Shown piece after piece: positions 1 to 8,234 of a stretch of 64,000 bases of DNA. Source of the stretch: Thalassorhabdomicrobium marinisediminis (GTDB taxonomy: Bacteria > Pseudomonadota > Alphaproteobacteria > Rhodobacterales > Rhodobacteraceae); NCBI RefSeq assembly GCF_003072065.1, contig NZ_QCYG01000001.1, positions 248,001-312,000 of the forward strand, in the 5' to 3' direction. Made by a program: the position numbers and the translations under genes. Numbering within the stretch: the first letter of the stretch is position 1; every line of letters starts with the position of its first letter. The notes under the pieces are model-generated. The model searched no databases. It was not told the DNA's origin and saw only the letters and a program-made list of their open reading frames with translations.

Positions 1-1034
1 GCTACGGCGCTTCGGTGGAGTTCCACTATCTGCACCATCAGCCCGGCGGTGCGCCCTACGACGATTTGGCGGAAACCTCGGCCCGCGTCGTCGCAGCTGC
101 GGACACCAGCGGGATCGGTCTGTGCCTGCTGCCGGTGCATTACCAGTTCGGCGGCTGCGACGGGCGCGCACTGGCGCAAGGGCAGGCGCGGTTTGGCAAT
201 GATCTTGACCGATTTCAGGCGCTGCATGACGGGGCGAAAGCGCACCTTGCCCATGCAGCGGCGGATGCGACGCTGGGGGCGGCCCCCCATTCGATCCGCG
301 CCGTGGGCGTTGAAGACCTGCGCCGCTATTCTGACCTCTTCCCAACCGGACCGCTGCACATGCATCTGGCCGAGCAACGGGCCGAGGTGGAGGAGGTGCA
401 GCAGCATCTGCGCGCCCGCCCCGTGGATTGGGCGCTCGAAAATATGGCGCTGGACGACCGCTGGTGCCTGATCCATTGCACCCAGATGACCCCCGAAGAG
501 ACCGTGGCGCTGGCCGGGACCGGTGCGGTGGCCGGGCTGTGTCCGATCACCGAAAGCAGCCTTGGCGACGGGATTTTCGACGCCGTGCGCTGGCTGCACC
601 ACGACGGCGCGATCGGCATCGGATCGGACAGCAACATCCGCGTGGCCCTGTCCGAGGAACTGCGCACGCTGGAGTATTCGCAACGGCTGCGCGACGGAAC
701 ACGCGCGGCACTCGCGACCGCAGACCGCTCCACCGGTCGCCGCCTGTTCAGCAGCATCTGTGCGGGCGGCGCACAGGCCGCAGGGCGCAGGACCGGGCGG
801 ATCGAGGCCGGTTTTTGGGCGGATCTGATGACGCTGGACACCACGTCGGAACACCTGTGGGGGAAGACCCGCAACACGGCGCTCGACGCATGGATCTTCG
901 CGGGGGATGACCGGCTGGTGCGCGATGTCTGGTCCGCCGGGCGCCATCTGGTGACGGACGGCCAGCACATCGCACGCGGCCCCATTGTCGCCGCCTACAA
1001 GCGCGCGCTGGATGACTTGAAGGACGCCCTATGA
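1..1034 (+). CDS. hutF: Formimidoylglutamate deiminase HutF, 5'-truncated by the window edge
   Basis: Amidohydrolase that converts N-formimidoyl-L-glutamate to N-formylglutamate and ammonia in the five-step histidine degradation route. The reading frame is open from base 3 with no start, so the N-terminal strand with the first metal-binding HxH lies outside the window. What remains includes the family features HLAEQ (about residue 120), LIHCTQM (about 158) and GSDSNI (about 206), which supply later metal and substrate ligands, and the C-terminal amidohydrolase sandwich. The stop overlaps the start of the HutC-type regulator by 4 nt, which fits a hut operon. The closest alternative would be another cytosine-deaminase-like amidohydrolase, but the adjacent hutC makes HutF much more likely. 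Confidence 0.9.
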   Translation, partial: YGASVEFHYLHHQPGGAPYDDLAETSARVVAAADTSGIGLCLLPVHYQFGGCDGRALAQGQARFGNDLDRFQALHDGAKAHLAHAAADATLGAAPHSIRAVGVEDLRRYSDLFPTGPLHMHLAEQRAEVEEVQQHLRARPVDWALENMALDDRWCLIHCTQMTPEETVALAGTGAVAGLCPITESSLGDGIFDAVRWLHHDGAIGIGSDSNIRVALSEELRTLEYSQRLRDGTRAALATADRSTGRRLFSSICAGGAQAAGRRTGRIEAGFWADLMTLDTTSEHLWGKTRNTALDAWIFAGDDRLVRDVWSAGRHLVTDGQHIARGPIVAAYKRALDDLKDAL

Positions 1035-1732
1035 GCGCGCCCCGGCTCAACAACTGGCAGGCGGTGCAGGACGAGGTTCTGCGCCGCATCCATGCCCGCG
1101 AATGGCCCCCCGGCGCGTTGATCCCGAACGAAGCCGACCTCGCCGTTGAGTTCGGATGCTCCCGCGCGACCGTGAACCGTGCGCTGCGGGCCCTGGCCGA
1201 CAGCGGGTTGCTGGACCGACGGCGCAAGGCGGGCACCCGTGTCGCGGCGCAGCCGGTGGCGAAAGCGACGCTCGATATCGCGGTGATCCGGCATGAGGTT
1301 GAGGGGCGGGGGCAGGCCTACGGCTACCAGCGTTTGAGCCGCGCAGAAGCGGTTCCGCCCGCCGCCGTCTCCGGTGCCATGGGCACGGCGAGCGACCGGC
1401 CGCTGCTGCATATCCGCGCCCTGCATCTGGCGGACGGCCGGCCCTATGCGGTCGAGGATCGTTGGATCAACACCGGCGTCGTTCCACTGGCGCGGGCCGA
1501 GGGGTTCGAGACCGTAAGCGCCAACGAATGGCTTCTGGAGCACGCGCCCTATACCCATGGCGACATCGCGTTTTCCGCCGTAATGCTGGGGGCCGAGGAC
1601 GCCGGGACGCTGGACGTGGCCCCGGCTGAGGCCGCATTCGCCATCGACCGGTTGACGCGGGACGGGCCGGCCGCGGTGACGAAGGTCCGGTTGCTGTTCC
1701 CGCCGGGCTATCAGTTGCGGACAACACTTTAG
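1031..1732 (+). CDS. hutC: HutC-type GntR/UTRA transcriptional regulator
   Basis: Predicted repressor of histidine utilisation genes; in this family urocanate is the usual inducer. The 233-residue protein has an N-terminal GntR winged helix (about residues 8-75, with ALIPNEADLAVEFGCSRAT as the recognition region) and a C-terminal UTRA ligand-binding domain (about 95-230). The ATG overlaps the hutF stop (ATGA), so the two are translationally coupled. Its operator is probably ahead of the hut operon, outside this window. The hutC assignment rests on coupling to hutF; the UTRA family alone would not fix the ligand. Confidence 0.87.
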   Translation: MSAPRLNNWQAVQDEVLRRIHAREWPPGALIPNEADLAVEFGCSRATVNRALRALADSGLLDRRRKAGTRVAAQPVAKATLDIAVIRHEVEGRGQAYGYQRLSRAEAVPPAAVSGAMGTASDRPLLHIRALHLADGRPYAVEDRWINTGVVPLARAEGFETVSANEWLLEHAPYTHGDIAFSAVMLGAEDAGTLDVAPAEAAFAIDRLTRDGPAAVTKVRLLFPPGYQLRTTL

Positions 1733-1754
1733 AAAGCGGCGCAAGGGCCGGGGG

Positions 1755-2459
1755 TCAGTTCCCGGTCATGCGCAGGAGCACCTTCAGGGTCTTGGCGGTG
1801 ATCCGCAGGTCTTCGCGAAAGGACAGGCGTTGCACATAGGCGCGATCAAAGGCGATGCGCGACAGGAACGAGGAATCGCCGCGTCCCTCAACCTGCCAAT
1901 TGCCGCTGATCCCGGGGCGCACTTTGAAGTAATGCTGTCCACCCGCGGCCATATACATCGCCTTCTGCGAGGCCATGAATGGGCGGGGGCCGACGAAGCT
2001 CATGTCGCCGCGCAGCACGTTGAACACCTGTGGCAACTCATCAATGCTGGTCTTACGCAGAAATTTGCCCCAGCGGTTAACCCGCGGGTCGTTCGCCAGC
2101 TTCTGGTTGGTCTCCCATTCCTCGGCGATCGCGGGGTCGGAGGCACAGAGCTCGGCCAAGCGCTTGTCGGCATCGACCACCATCGTGCGGACCTTGATGC
2201 AACGGAACACCCGCCCGTCCTTGCCGATGCGATCCTGCAGAAAGAAGACCTGCCCGCCGGTGAACAGCCCGACCACGACGACCGGAAGCAGAATGGCGAT
2301 CACGAAAGGAAGCGCGATAAGGCTGAGAACGATGTCAAACGCCCGTTTGCCGTAAACATTGTATAATCTGGAGGGCCCTTGTTCGTTGTCTTTTTCGAAC
2401 TGTTTTTCAAAAGAAGTACTGTCCGGTGCCAGTGGCACCTCGACGTTCTGATCCAGCAT
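1755..2459 (-). CDS. Exopolysaccharide sugar transferase (ExoY/WcaJ-like, bacterial sugar transferase family)
   Basis: Predicted membrane enzyme that moves a sugar-1-phosphate from a nucleotide sugar to undecaprenyl phosphate, the first step of exopolysaccharide repeat-unit assembly. At 234 residues it is the short type, with one hydrophobic segment at about residues 39-70 and the cytoplasmic catalytic domain after it. Family signatures are present in order: IKVRTM, LRKTSIDELPQ, VGPRPF and KVRPGISG. It stands alone, converging on hutC, with no other glycosyltransferase beside it. An ExoD-type gene 2.3 kb away is the only other polysaccharide-linked gene nearby. The acceptor sugar cannot be read from the sequence. 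Confidence 0.9.
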   Translation of the reverse strand: MLDQNVEVPLAPDSTSFEKQFEKDNEQGPSRLYNVYGKRAFDIVLSLIALPFVIAILLPVVVVGLFTGGQVFFLQDRIGKDGRVFRCIKVRTMVVDADKRLAELCASDPAIAEEWETNQKLANDPRVNRWGKFLRKTSIDELPQVFNVLRGDMSFVGPRPFMASQKAMYMAAGGQHYFKVRPGISGNWQVEGRGDSSFLSRIAFDRAYVQRLSFREDLRITAKTLKVLLRMTGN

Positions 2460-2644
2460 AAGTCCCCACAGGTATTAAAATACAAACCGTTCCAGCAACG
2501 GGTGCGCGTTTGGGGCGGTGTTGCGCGGTCCGCGCGCGGTCCAGTTACTGCGGCTTAAACGCCAAGGGCTAGGGTCCTCTGACAGCCAATATCGGCGGCC
2601 CCTGATGCGTTCAGGTCACGCCGCCCTGCAAACAGGAATGTGCC

Positions 2645-2911
2645 ATGACCGACCCCTTCGAAGACCGCGTTCTCAGCCTGAACGGCCCGGCGACAGACAT
2701 CGTGCCTGTTACGCCCTCGGATACGGTGAACCTTGGCCGCGTTGCGGTCGCACTTTATGTAGAGACGGGCGGCGCGCTCTCGCTGGTGACGCAAGCCGGA
2801 GAGACCCGCAGCGTCACCGTGGCCGACAATTCGTTCCTGCCCGTGGCCGTGCGCCGGGTCAACGCGAGCGGCACGGCCGCTGTGGGGATTCATGCATTGA
2901 TGGTGGGCTAA
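2645..2911 (+). CDS. Small protein resembling the GTA/phage head-spike base protein (Rcc01079-like)
   Basis: An 88-residue protein starting MTDPFEDRVLSLNGPATDIV and containing VPVTPSDTV, a hydrophobic ALYVETGG segment, and a C-terminal VAVRRVNASGTAAVGIHAL. These features resemble the spike base protein family typified by Rcc01079 of the Rhodobacter capsulatus gene transfer agent, which decorates capsid heads and is encoded away from the main GTA cluster. The ATG follows CAGGAATGTGCC, a modest ribosome binding site. No other phage or GTA gene is adjacent, so it would be an unlinked satellite locus. The assignment is by remembered family pattern and needs a profile search. Confidence 0.6.
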   Translation: MTDPFEDRVLSLNGPATDIVPVTPSDTVNLGRVAVALYVETGGALSLVTQAGETRSVTVADNSFLPVAVRRVNASGTAAVGIHALMVG

Positions 2912-2980
2912 CGCGGCGCGCCGGGGGCTGCCCGCCCGCTGCACGTCTGCGTTGAATGGACATCCGTCCGACCGCTCTGA

Positions 2981-3004
2981 TAAGGAGGTGCGATCATGTA
3001 TTGA
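2981..3004 (+). promoter_or_regulatory. Strong Shine-Dalgarno followed by a two-codon ORF (ATG TAT TGA)
   Basis: AAGGAGGTG at 2982-2990, among the strongest ribosome binding sites in the window, is followed after 5 nt by ATG TAT TGA. It lies about 90 nt upstream of the TTG start of the Na/Pi symporter gene. A second small frame (ATG at 3027, 22 codons) ends in a TGA that overlaps that TTG start. The arrangement looks like a translated leader that could control the symporter gene, but this is inference. Confidence 0.4.
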
Positions 3005-3091
3005 CGCTGCCGCCTGGTGCCGGATCATGGCAGTGATCCGCGCGCGGCTGGTGCGCGGGCAGCGGGCTGAGCAGTCTCGGAAAGTAGAAAT

Positions 3092-4744
3092 TTGAACGAA
3101 CCCCATCTTGTCCAATTCATCCTGAACATCGCCGGCGCGGCCGCGCTGTTGATCTGGGCCGTGCGTCTGGTGCGCACCGGCGTCGAACGCGGCTTTGCCG
3201 CGCCGTTGCGCTTCTGGCTGCGCCATTCCGCCCGCAACCGGTTTCTGGCCGCGGGCACCGGCATGGTGACGGCTGTGTTCCTGCAAAGCTCGACGGCGGT
3301 GGCGATGCTGGTCTCCAACTTCGTCGCCAAGGGCGGGCTGGTGCCTGTGGCCGGGCTTGCGATCCTGCTGGGGGCGGACGTGGGCTCGGCGCTTGTGACG
3401 CAGGTGCTGGTGATCCAGCAGGGCGTGCTCGTGCCGCTGTTGTTGCTGGCCGGCGTCGTCGTGTTCCTGCGGGCCGAGGGCAGTACGCGGCAGGTGGGGC
3501 GCATCCTGATCGGGCTGGCGTTGATCCTTGTCTCGCTGGACATGCTGCGCGCGGCGACGGGGCCGATGGTGGATCACCCAGCGGCGGGCACGATCATGGC
3601 CTATCTGGGCCGCGACCTGATGACCGCCTTCGTGATCGGCGCGGTCTTTGCCTGGGTGGTGCATTCCAGCGTGGCGGCGGTGTTGCTGGTGGTCACGCTG
3701 GCCGGGCAGGGGGTCCTGCCCGTCACCGGGGCCGCCGCGATGATCCTGGGCGCGAACCTTGGTGGGGCGTTCATCGCCTATGTGCTGACGCTCGCGGCGC
3801 CCCTGTCGGCGCGGCGGGTGATCATGGCCAACCTTGCCCTGCGCGGCGGCGGCGCTGTGGCGGCGACGATGTTGCTCAGCATGATGCCTGAACTGATGTC
3901 CTATCTGGGTGCCACGGCGGGCCGACAGGCGATCAACCTGCATCTTGCGTTCAACGTGGCCTTGGCTCTTGTGGCCTTGCCCTTGAGCGGGGTGATGATC
4001 GATCTGCTGACCCGCATCGTGCCCGAGCGAGCCAAGGCGGCTTCGATTCAGGCCGAGGTGTCGGCACTGGATCACGGGGCGCTGGACCGGCCGCAGCGGG
4101 CTCTGGATTGTGCGGCGCGCGAAATCCTCAATATGGGCCAGAAGATCGAAGCGATGCTAGTGGCGGTCGAGCCGCTCTATGACAAATGGGACCCCGCCGG
4201 CGCGACCTCGATCCGTGAACAGGATGCGGCGATCAAGAAGACCCATCTGGACGTGAAACTGTATCTGGCGCGACTGGGCAAACAGGAACTCGACGAGGAT
4301 CTGAGCCGCCGGTCGATGGACCTTGCGTCGCTCTCCAACAGTTTCGATGCCGCGTCTGATGCGATCGGACGCAGCATGCTGGATCTGGCGCAGGAATTGC
4401 ACCGCAAGAACCTTCGGTTCTCGCCGCAGGGGCGCTCGGAGATCGGGGATTTCGCAGACCGCGTACAGGGCAACGTGCAGCTTGCCCTCAACGTGATGCT
4501 GAACCAGAACCCCTCCGAGGCGCGCGAACTGGTTGCCGCCAAGGAGAAGGTCCGCAAGATCGAGGCCAAGCTGCAACGCAACCATATCGGCCGTCTGCGC
4601 GAGGGGCTGGTGGAGAGCATCGAGACGAGCAACATCCATCAGGAAACCCTGCGCGCCTTGAAACAGGTGAACACGGCCTTTTCGCTGGTCGGCTATCCCA
4701 TCCTGCTGAAAAGCGGCGACATGCTCAAAAGCCGGCTGGTCTAG
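3092..4744 (+). CDS. Na+/phosphate symporter family protein (NptA-like) with PhoU-like tail
   Basis: Inner-membrane Na+-coupled phosphate transporter of the PF02690 type. The 550-residue protein has two inverted repeats, each with the QSS/HSS transport signature: VFLQSSTAVAMLVSNFV (about residues 66-82) and WVVHSSVAAVLLVV (about 188-201), in a bundle of about eight to nine membrane segments (residues 10-310). A cytoplasmic helical region from about 335 to 540 resembles PhoU. The start is TTG at 3092, preceded by GGAAAG 7 nt upstream. A short upstream ORF ends across this start codon, so translation may be coupled or controlled. It is a single gene, followed convergently by the ExoD-type gene. 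Confidence 0.88.
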   Translation: MNEPHLVQFILNIAGAAALLIWAVRLVRTGVERGFAAPLRFWLRHSARNRFLAAGTGMVTAVFLQSSTAVAMLVSNFVAKGGLVPVAGLAILLGADVGSALVTQVLVIQQGVLVPLLLLAGVVVFLRAEGSTRQVGRILIGLALILVSLDMLRAATGPMVDHPAAGTIMAYLGRDLMTAFVIGAVFAWVVHSSVAAVLLVVTLAGQGVLPVTGAAAMILGANLGGAFIAYVLTLAAPLSARRVIMANLALRGGGAVAATMLLSMMPELMSYLGATAGRQAINLHLAFNVALALVALPLSGVMIDLLTRIVPERAKAASIQAEVSALDHGALDRPQRALDCAAREILNMGQKIEAMLVAVEPLYDKWDPAGATSIREQDAAIKKTHLDVKLYLARLGKQELDEDLSRRSMDLASLSNSFDAASDAIGRSMLDLAQELHRKNLRFSPQGRSEIGDFADRVQGNVQLALNVMLNQNPSEARELVAAKEKVRKIEAKLQRNHIGRLREGLVESIETSNIHQETLRALKQVNTAFSLVGYPILLKSGDMLKSRLV

Positions 4745-4760
4745 GGCGCGGCCCCCGCGG

Positions 4761-5345
4761 TCACAGCCAAAGGTAGATCCCGACGGGCAGGATCGACAGC
4801 AGCGCGAGCGAGATCAGCGCCAGCACGCCGTCGCGGGTCAACAGGCTGGCGGCGAACAACGCGATGATCGCCGAGGCGATGGAGCCGGAGGTGGGCACGA
4901 TTTCCATGAACGGCATGAACAGGGTCAGGCCCATCACAAGCGTCAGTGGAAGCCACATCCACGGGCGATGGAACAGCCACGTCAGGCGGGGCTTGAGGAA
5001 CCGCTCGACAAACCGGACAGGCTTGCGCAGCCAACGGATGCCCTTGCACAGCGTCTTGGTCGAGAGCCGCCGCCGTGTGACAAACCGCGGCAGCCAGACG
5101 CTTTTCCGCCCCACGATCATCTGCGCCACCAGCACGAAAACCAGCGCCGCGACAACGGCGGTGATCCCCGGAATGGCGCTGGCCGGTGAGGTGGACACCA
5201 ACGAGAACGCGAGCATCAGCGCCGCGAAGGAGCGCCGCCCCAGCGCCTCTACCACGTCCTCGACAAGGATCTCCTCACCCTCGACCGATTGCTCGAGCTC
5301 ATCGAGCACGTCGCTGAGCGCATGGGTTGGTTCATGGTGCGTCAT
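4761..5345 (-). CDS. exoD: ExoD-family exopolysaccharide synthesis membrane protein
   Basis: A 194-residue protein of the ExoD family, first described in rhizobia, where mutants alter exopolysaccharide and are alkali-sensitive; the molecular role is not established. The N-terminal 40 residues are acidic and cytoplasmic (DVLDELEQSVEGEEI). They are followed by a hydrophobic block with FSLVSTSPASAIPG, a basic loop (residues 78-115), and two to three more membrane segments ending in SLALLSILPVGIYLWL. AGGGGAAC precedes the ATG. It converges on the Na/Pi symporter gene, with 16 nt between stops. Confidence 0.85.
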   Translation of the reverse strand: MTHHEPTHALSDVLDELEQSVEGEEILVEDVVEALGRRSFAALMLAFSLVSTSPASAIPGITAVVAALVFVLVAQMIVGRKSVWLPRFVTRRRLSTKTLCKGIRWLRKPVRFVERFLKPRLTWLFHRPWMWLPLTLVMGLTLFMPFMEIVPTSGSIASAIIALFAASLLTRDGVLALISLALLSILPVGIYLWL

Positions 5346-5402
5346 CGGGTTCCCCTGTCACCGCAGATTGAACAGCGGCACCACGCCGCCAAGATAGACC
5401 AC

Positions 5403-5428
5403 CGCCGCGCTCTGCAGACAGCGCGGCG
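5403..5428. repeat. GC-rich hairpin between exoD and the epimerase fusion gene
   Basis: A perfect 9-bp inverted repeat (CGCCGCGCT and AGCGCGGCG) with an 8-nt loop, in the 117-bp gap after the fusion gene. There is no T-tract on either strand, so it is not a classical intrinsic terminator. It may stabilise the 3' end of the 2.5-kb message. Confidence 0.35.
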
Positions 5429-5462
5429 ATGGTCGTGAGGGACAGAGCGGCAAACCTGCCCA

Positions 5463-7937
5463 TCAGACCACCACGCGGGACCAGCCGCCGTAGCTGTGGC
5501 GCACCGGTCCGCGCGGCAGGCTGACCAGCATGAGCGCGACGCCCGCCACGATGTCAGCGCCGCTTTGCAGCCAGCTTGCCTCCATCACCAGCGCGCAGAT
5601 CACCAGCGCTGCGCCCAGACAGACGTTGAGGAATCGGGCCGCACGAATGCTTTCGGCCATGGCGCTGACGGCGATGGTCAGGGCCAGCGCGCCGATCAGA
5701 TGGTCGGTGTTCGCCAGCGTGCCTTCGGTGCCCAGCGTCAGGCGGGTGAACATCAGCCACAGGCCGATTGCCGCGCTGGCCGCCAGGCCCCATGTCACGT
5801 TGACGCCGCCGCCCAACATGTCACGGAGCACTGTGCCGACGGGCCGCTCGAAGCTTTCGTCGCGCCGGTCGTCCGGGCCGTCGTCGGTGTCGCCGGTCAG
5901 CAGCACCCGCAGGACAGGCGCGCCCGCCCGTTTGCGGCGGCCCAGGAACTGACAGGTGGCGATCAGCTCATCCACCGCGTAAGGAATCTGGATCAGCATG
6001 GCGGCGGCGGTGATCAGGCACAGCGTGCACCACGTGCCCAGAAGGATCGGCTGGATGATGATGAAGGTGATCGAGACCACGCCCAGCGGCACGATCATGA
6101 TCCCGAAGATCAGCACCAGCCATGGCATCGTCCGCCAACGGCGGGCCGAGCCGACGAACCCGATGAGGATCTCAAGAAGGTAGGTCAGCGCGCCAAGCCC
6201 CGCGTCGGGCACAGGCCAGGCTTCGGAAATATCCGAGGTGATAATCTCTTCGGTGCCGTTCTTGGGGTTGTCCGGCGCGCCGGCGAAGAAAGGCTCCCAC
6301 ACGCCGCCGACGTGGTCCATCTGGTAAGCGGCAAGGTAGCGCGACACGAACAGCCCGATGAAGGCCAGCGCGATCACCGGCATCCGCTGGGTCCAGTCCG
6401 AGGGGGAATAGTCCCACCCGGGCGGGATCGTGGGACCGGTGGTCGCGGCCATGGTGCCCACCCCGGGCGCAGGCCGCACACAAACCGCAAGCGCGAAAAT
6501 CACCGCCCCCGCCAACGTGCCGTTGAGGTAGGCCGCCGCACTTTCGGTCCAGAACAGCAGCGGGGCGGTCATGATCCAGACGGCCACGGCGGCCACCCCC
6601 CAGCGGACCAGCGCCGCGCGCCACGACAGCGCCAGAAAGCTGCCGATCATCACCAGAAGCCCCGCCGCCATGTCGCTCACCAGCAAGCCTGTCAACTGGG
6701 TGTAGCCAAGGATCACCGGCGCGGTCATCATCCATGCGCCCAGCCCGATGTTGAGGAAGTGCGCCCAGATGTTGCGGGCGTGGGCGGTGCGGAACGCCTC
6801 TTCGGCGCGTGTGCGCAGTGCCTCGGGGTCGTCGCGCCCCTCCGCCGCTTGCAACCAGTGCGGTTTGGTCAGCCCATTGGCCTCATACCAACCTGCGGGG
6901 TCCTGTTTCATGTTGGCGATCATGGCCGGCAGAGTCTCGCGCAGAGAGTGTTTCGGCCTCCAGCCCAACAATTCTTCCGCGCGCGAGATATCGAGCTCAT
7001 AGTGGTCATCCGCCATGCGGATCATGAAGGGTTTGATAAAGGGTTCTTCGCCCTGATCGAAGTCGTCGGGCACCACCGGCTCGGCCTTGACCTGCGCCCA
7101 GGCGCCGGCGGCGGCGATGGGTTTGGGGACCGACAGGGTCTCCCAGTCCTCGGTGCCGTGGATGAGCTGCGCGATGCGCCGTTGCAGCGCGTCGTAGCCC
7201 ATGGCCTCCCGCTCTCCGATCAGGATCGTCACTTCTTCGGGGAGGTCCGCGCGGCGGTCCACCGTGCGGGCGAAGGCCTCAAGCATATCAGCGCGGTGCA
7301 GGAACGCCTGACCGGTGGACAGATCGCCGGAATAGGCGTGCGACTTCGGGTCCCGCTCATAGATCCGGCGGATCTGCTCGGCCAACGTGGGCACCGCGGT
7401 CTGTTCGTCGTAAAGCCCCGCCAGATGCAACAGCGCATAGGGGATGCCGCCGTGTTCCGCGCGGATCACCTCTTCCGTGCGCGCTTTGGAGGCGGGATAG
7501 GCCCAGCCCGGCTCGATCGGGGTGTCTTCGGTGATGGGAATGCCCGGAGCGGACGGGCGGTGCAACAGCATGGTGCCGGAATAGATGAAGCGGTCGACGC
7601 GGAACCCCTGCAACGCCTGCAACAGATGGCGCGTGCCCTTTTCGTTGACCTGTTCGTAAAGCGGGTTCTCCTCACCCGAGAAATCGAAATAGGCTGCAAG
7701 GTGGATAACCGCCGCAAGGTGATCGCCGTGCTGCGCGCGGACCTTCTCCAACGCGCTTCGCACCGTCTCTTCCTCCGTGATGTCGAAGGCAAAAACATCC
7801 TCGCCTTCCTCGCGATCAAGCCCGATCACGCGGTAGGTCTCGGCCAGACGTTGCGTCAGGGCCGAGCCGAGATTGCCCGATGCGCCGGTGATCAGGACGA
7901 CGGGTTTTTGCGGATCCTGGCCAATGGTGTCGTTCAT
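5463..7937 (-). CDS. Fusion: NAD-dependent epimerase/dehydratase + SPW repeat + VKOR-like domain + SPW-like segment
   Basis: An unusual 824-residue multidomain protein. Residues 10-350 form an extended-SDR epimerase domain with the nucleotide site GASGNLGSAL (18-27) and catalytic-type YPASK (147-151). Residues 388-490 are a membrane region starting WAHFLNIGLGAW, typical of SPW repeats. Residues 520-665 look like a vitamin K epoxide reductase four-helix bundle with GTWCTLC (CxxC at 637-640). Residues 712-805 are a second SPW-like membrane block. I see no cysteine pair in the loop before the CxxC (residues 500-636), so full VKOR electron relay is doubtful. A consensus EcfG promoter lies upstream (8033-8057), suggesting stress induction. 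The substrate is unknown. Confidence 0.85.
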   Translation of the reverse strand: MNDTIGQDPQKPVVLITGASGNLGSALTQRLAETYRVIGLDREEGEDVFAFDITEEETVRSALEKVRAQHGDHLAAVIHLAAYFDFSGEENPLYEQVNEKGTRHLLQALQGFRVDRFIYSGTMLLHRPSAPGIPITEDTPIEPGWAYPASKARTEEVIRAEHGGIPYALLHLAGLYDEQTAVPTLAEQIRRIYERDPKSHAYSGDLSTGQAFLHRADMLEAFARTVDRRADLPEEVTILIGEREAMGYDALQRRIAQLIHGTEDWETLSVPKPIAAAGAWAQVKAEPVVPDDFDQGEEPFIKPFMIRMADDHYELDISRAEELLGWRPKHSLRETLPAMIANMKQDPAGWYEANGLTKPHWLQAAEGRDDPEALRTRAEEAFRTAHARNIWAHFLNIGLGAWMMTAPVILGYTQLTGLLVSDMAAGLLVMIGSFLALSWRAALVRWGVAAVAVWIMTAPLLFWTESAAAYLNGTLAGAVIFALAVCVRPAPGVGTMAATTGPTIPPGWDYSPSDWTQRMPVIALAFIGLFVSRYLAAYQMDHVGGVWEPFFAGAPDNPKNGTEEIITSDISEAWPVPDAGLGALTYLLEILIGFVGSARRWRTMPWLVLIFGIMIVPLGVVSITFIIIQPILLGTWCTLCLITAAAMLIQIPYAVDELIATCQFLGRRKRAGAPVLRVLLTGDTDDGPDDRRDESFERPVGTVLRDMLGGGVNVTWGLAASAAIGLWLMFTRLTLGTEGTLANTDHLIGALALTIAVSAMAESIRAARFLNVCLGAALVICALVMEASWLQSGADIVAGVALMLVSLPRGPVRHSYGGWSRVVV

Positions 7938-8032
7938 GCCGTTCCTCGTGATGCCCCTTGTGATGTCTTGGCGGACGGTGCTGCGGCGCGTGATGCGGTG
8001 CCACCCGCCGATGCGATGCGATCTGTTGGGGA

Positions 8033-8057
8033 AACGATGTGCAGTGCGGATCGTTCC
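8033..8057 (-). promoter_or_regulatory. EcfG-type promoter for the epimerase-VKOR fusion gene
   Basis: On the minus strand GGAAC (8057-8053), 16 nt, then CGTT (8036-8033), an exact match to the alphaproteobacterial EcfG -35/-10 motif. It ends about 95 nt upstream of the ATG at 7937. It is back to back with a second exact motif facing the other way (8119-8144). Confidence 0.75.
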
Positions 8058-8118
8058 GCGTCAGCCGCAATGCGGCACATGTGCGGGGCCGGGACGCGGG
8101 CAGGGGTGCAAGCCGCGC

Positions 8119-8144
8119 GGAACCCGCGACACGCTCCGGTCGTT
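8119..8144 (+). promoter_or_regulatory. EcfG-type promoter for the SDR-GH15 operon
   Basis: GGAAC (8119-8123), 17 nt, CGTT (8141-8144), about 90 nt upstream of the SDR start. It forms a divergent pair with the motif at 8033-8057, so both transcription units in this intergenic region should respond to EcfG. Confidence 0.75.
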
Positions 8145-8234
8145 GATAACCAGAGACCGCAGGGGGCCTGTCGGGTTGCCGGATTACACCGCACCTCCGG
8201 GCCAGCCTCATGCAAATGAAAAGGGGGAGAGGTC

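Noticed and set aside
2555-4075. A 506-codon minus-strand open frame over the Na/Pi symporter gene
   Set aside because: Antisense shadow with no recognisable pattern; it also crosses the leader and the spike base gene.
5496-8219. A 907-codon plus-strand open frame antisense to the epimerase fusion gene
   Set aside because: High-GC shadow: rich in His, Arg, Gln and Gly with no domain pattern, exactly opposite a well-supported gene with its own promoter.
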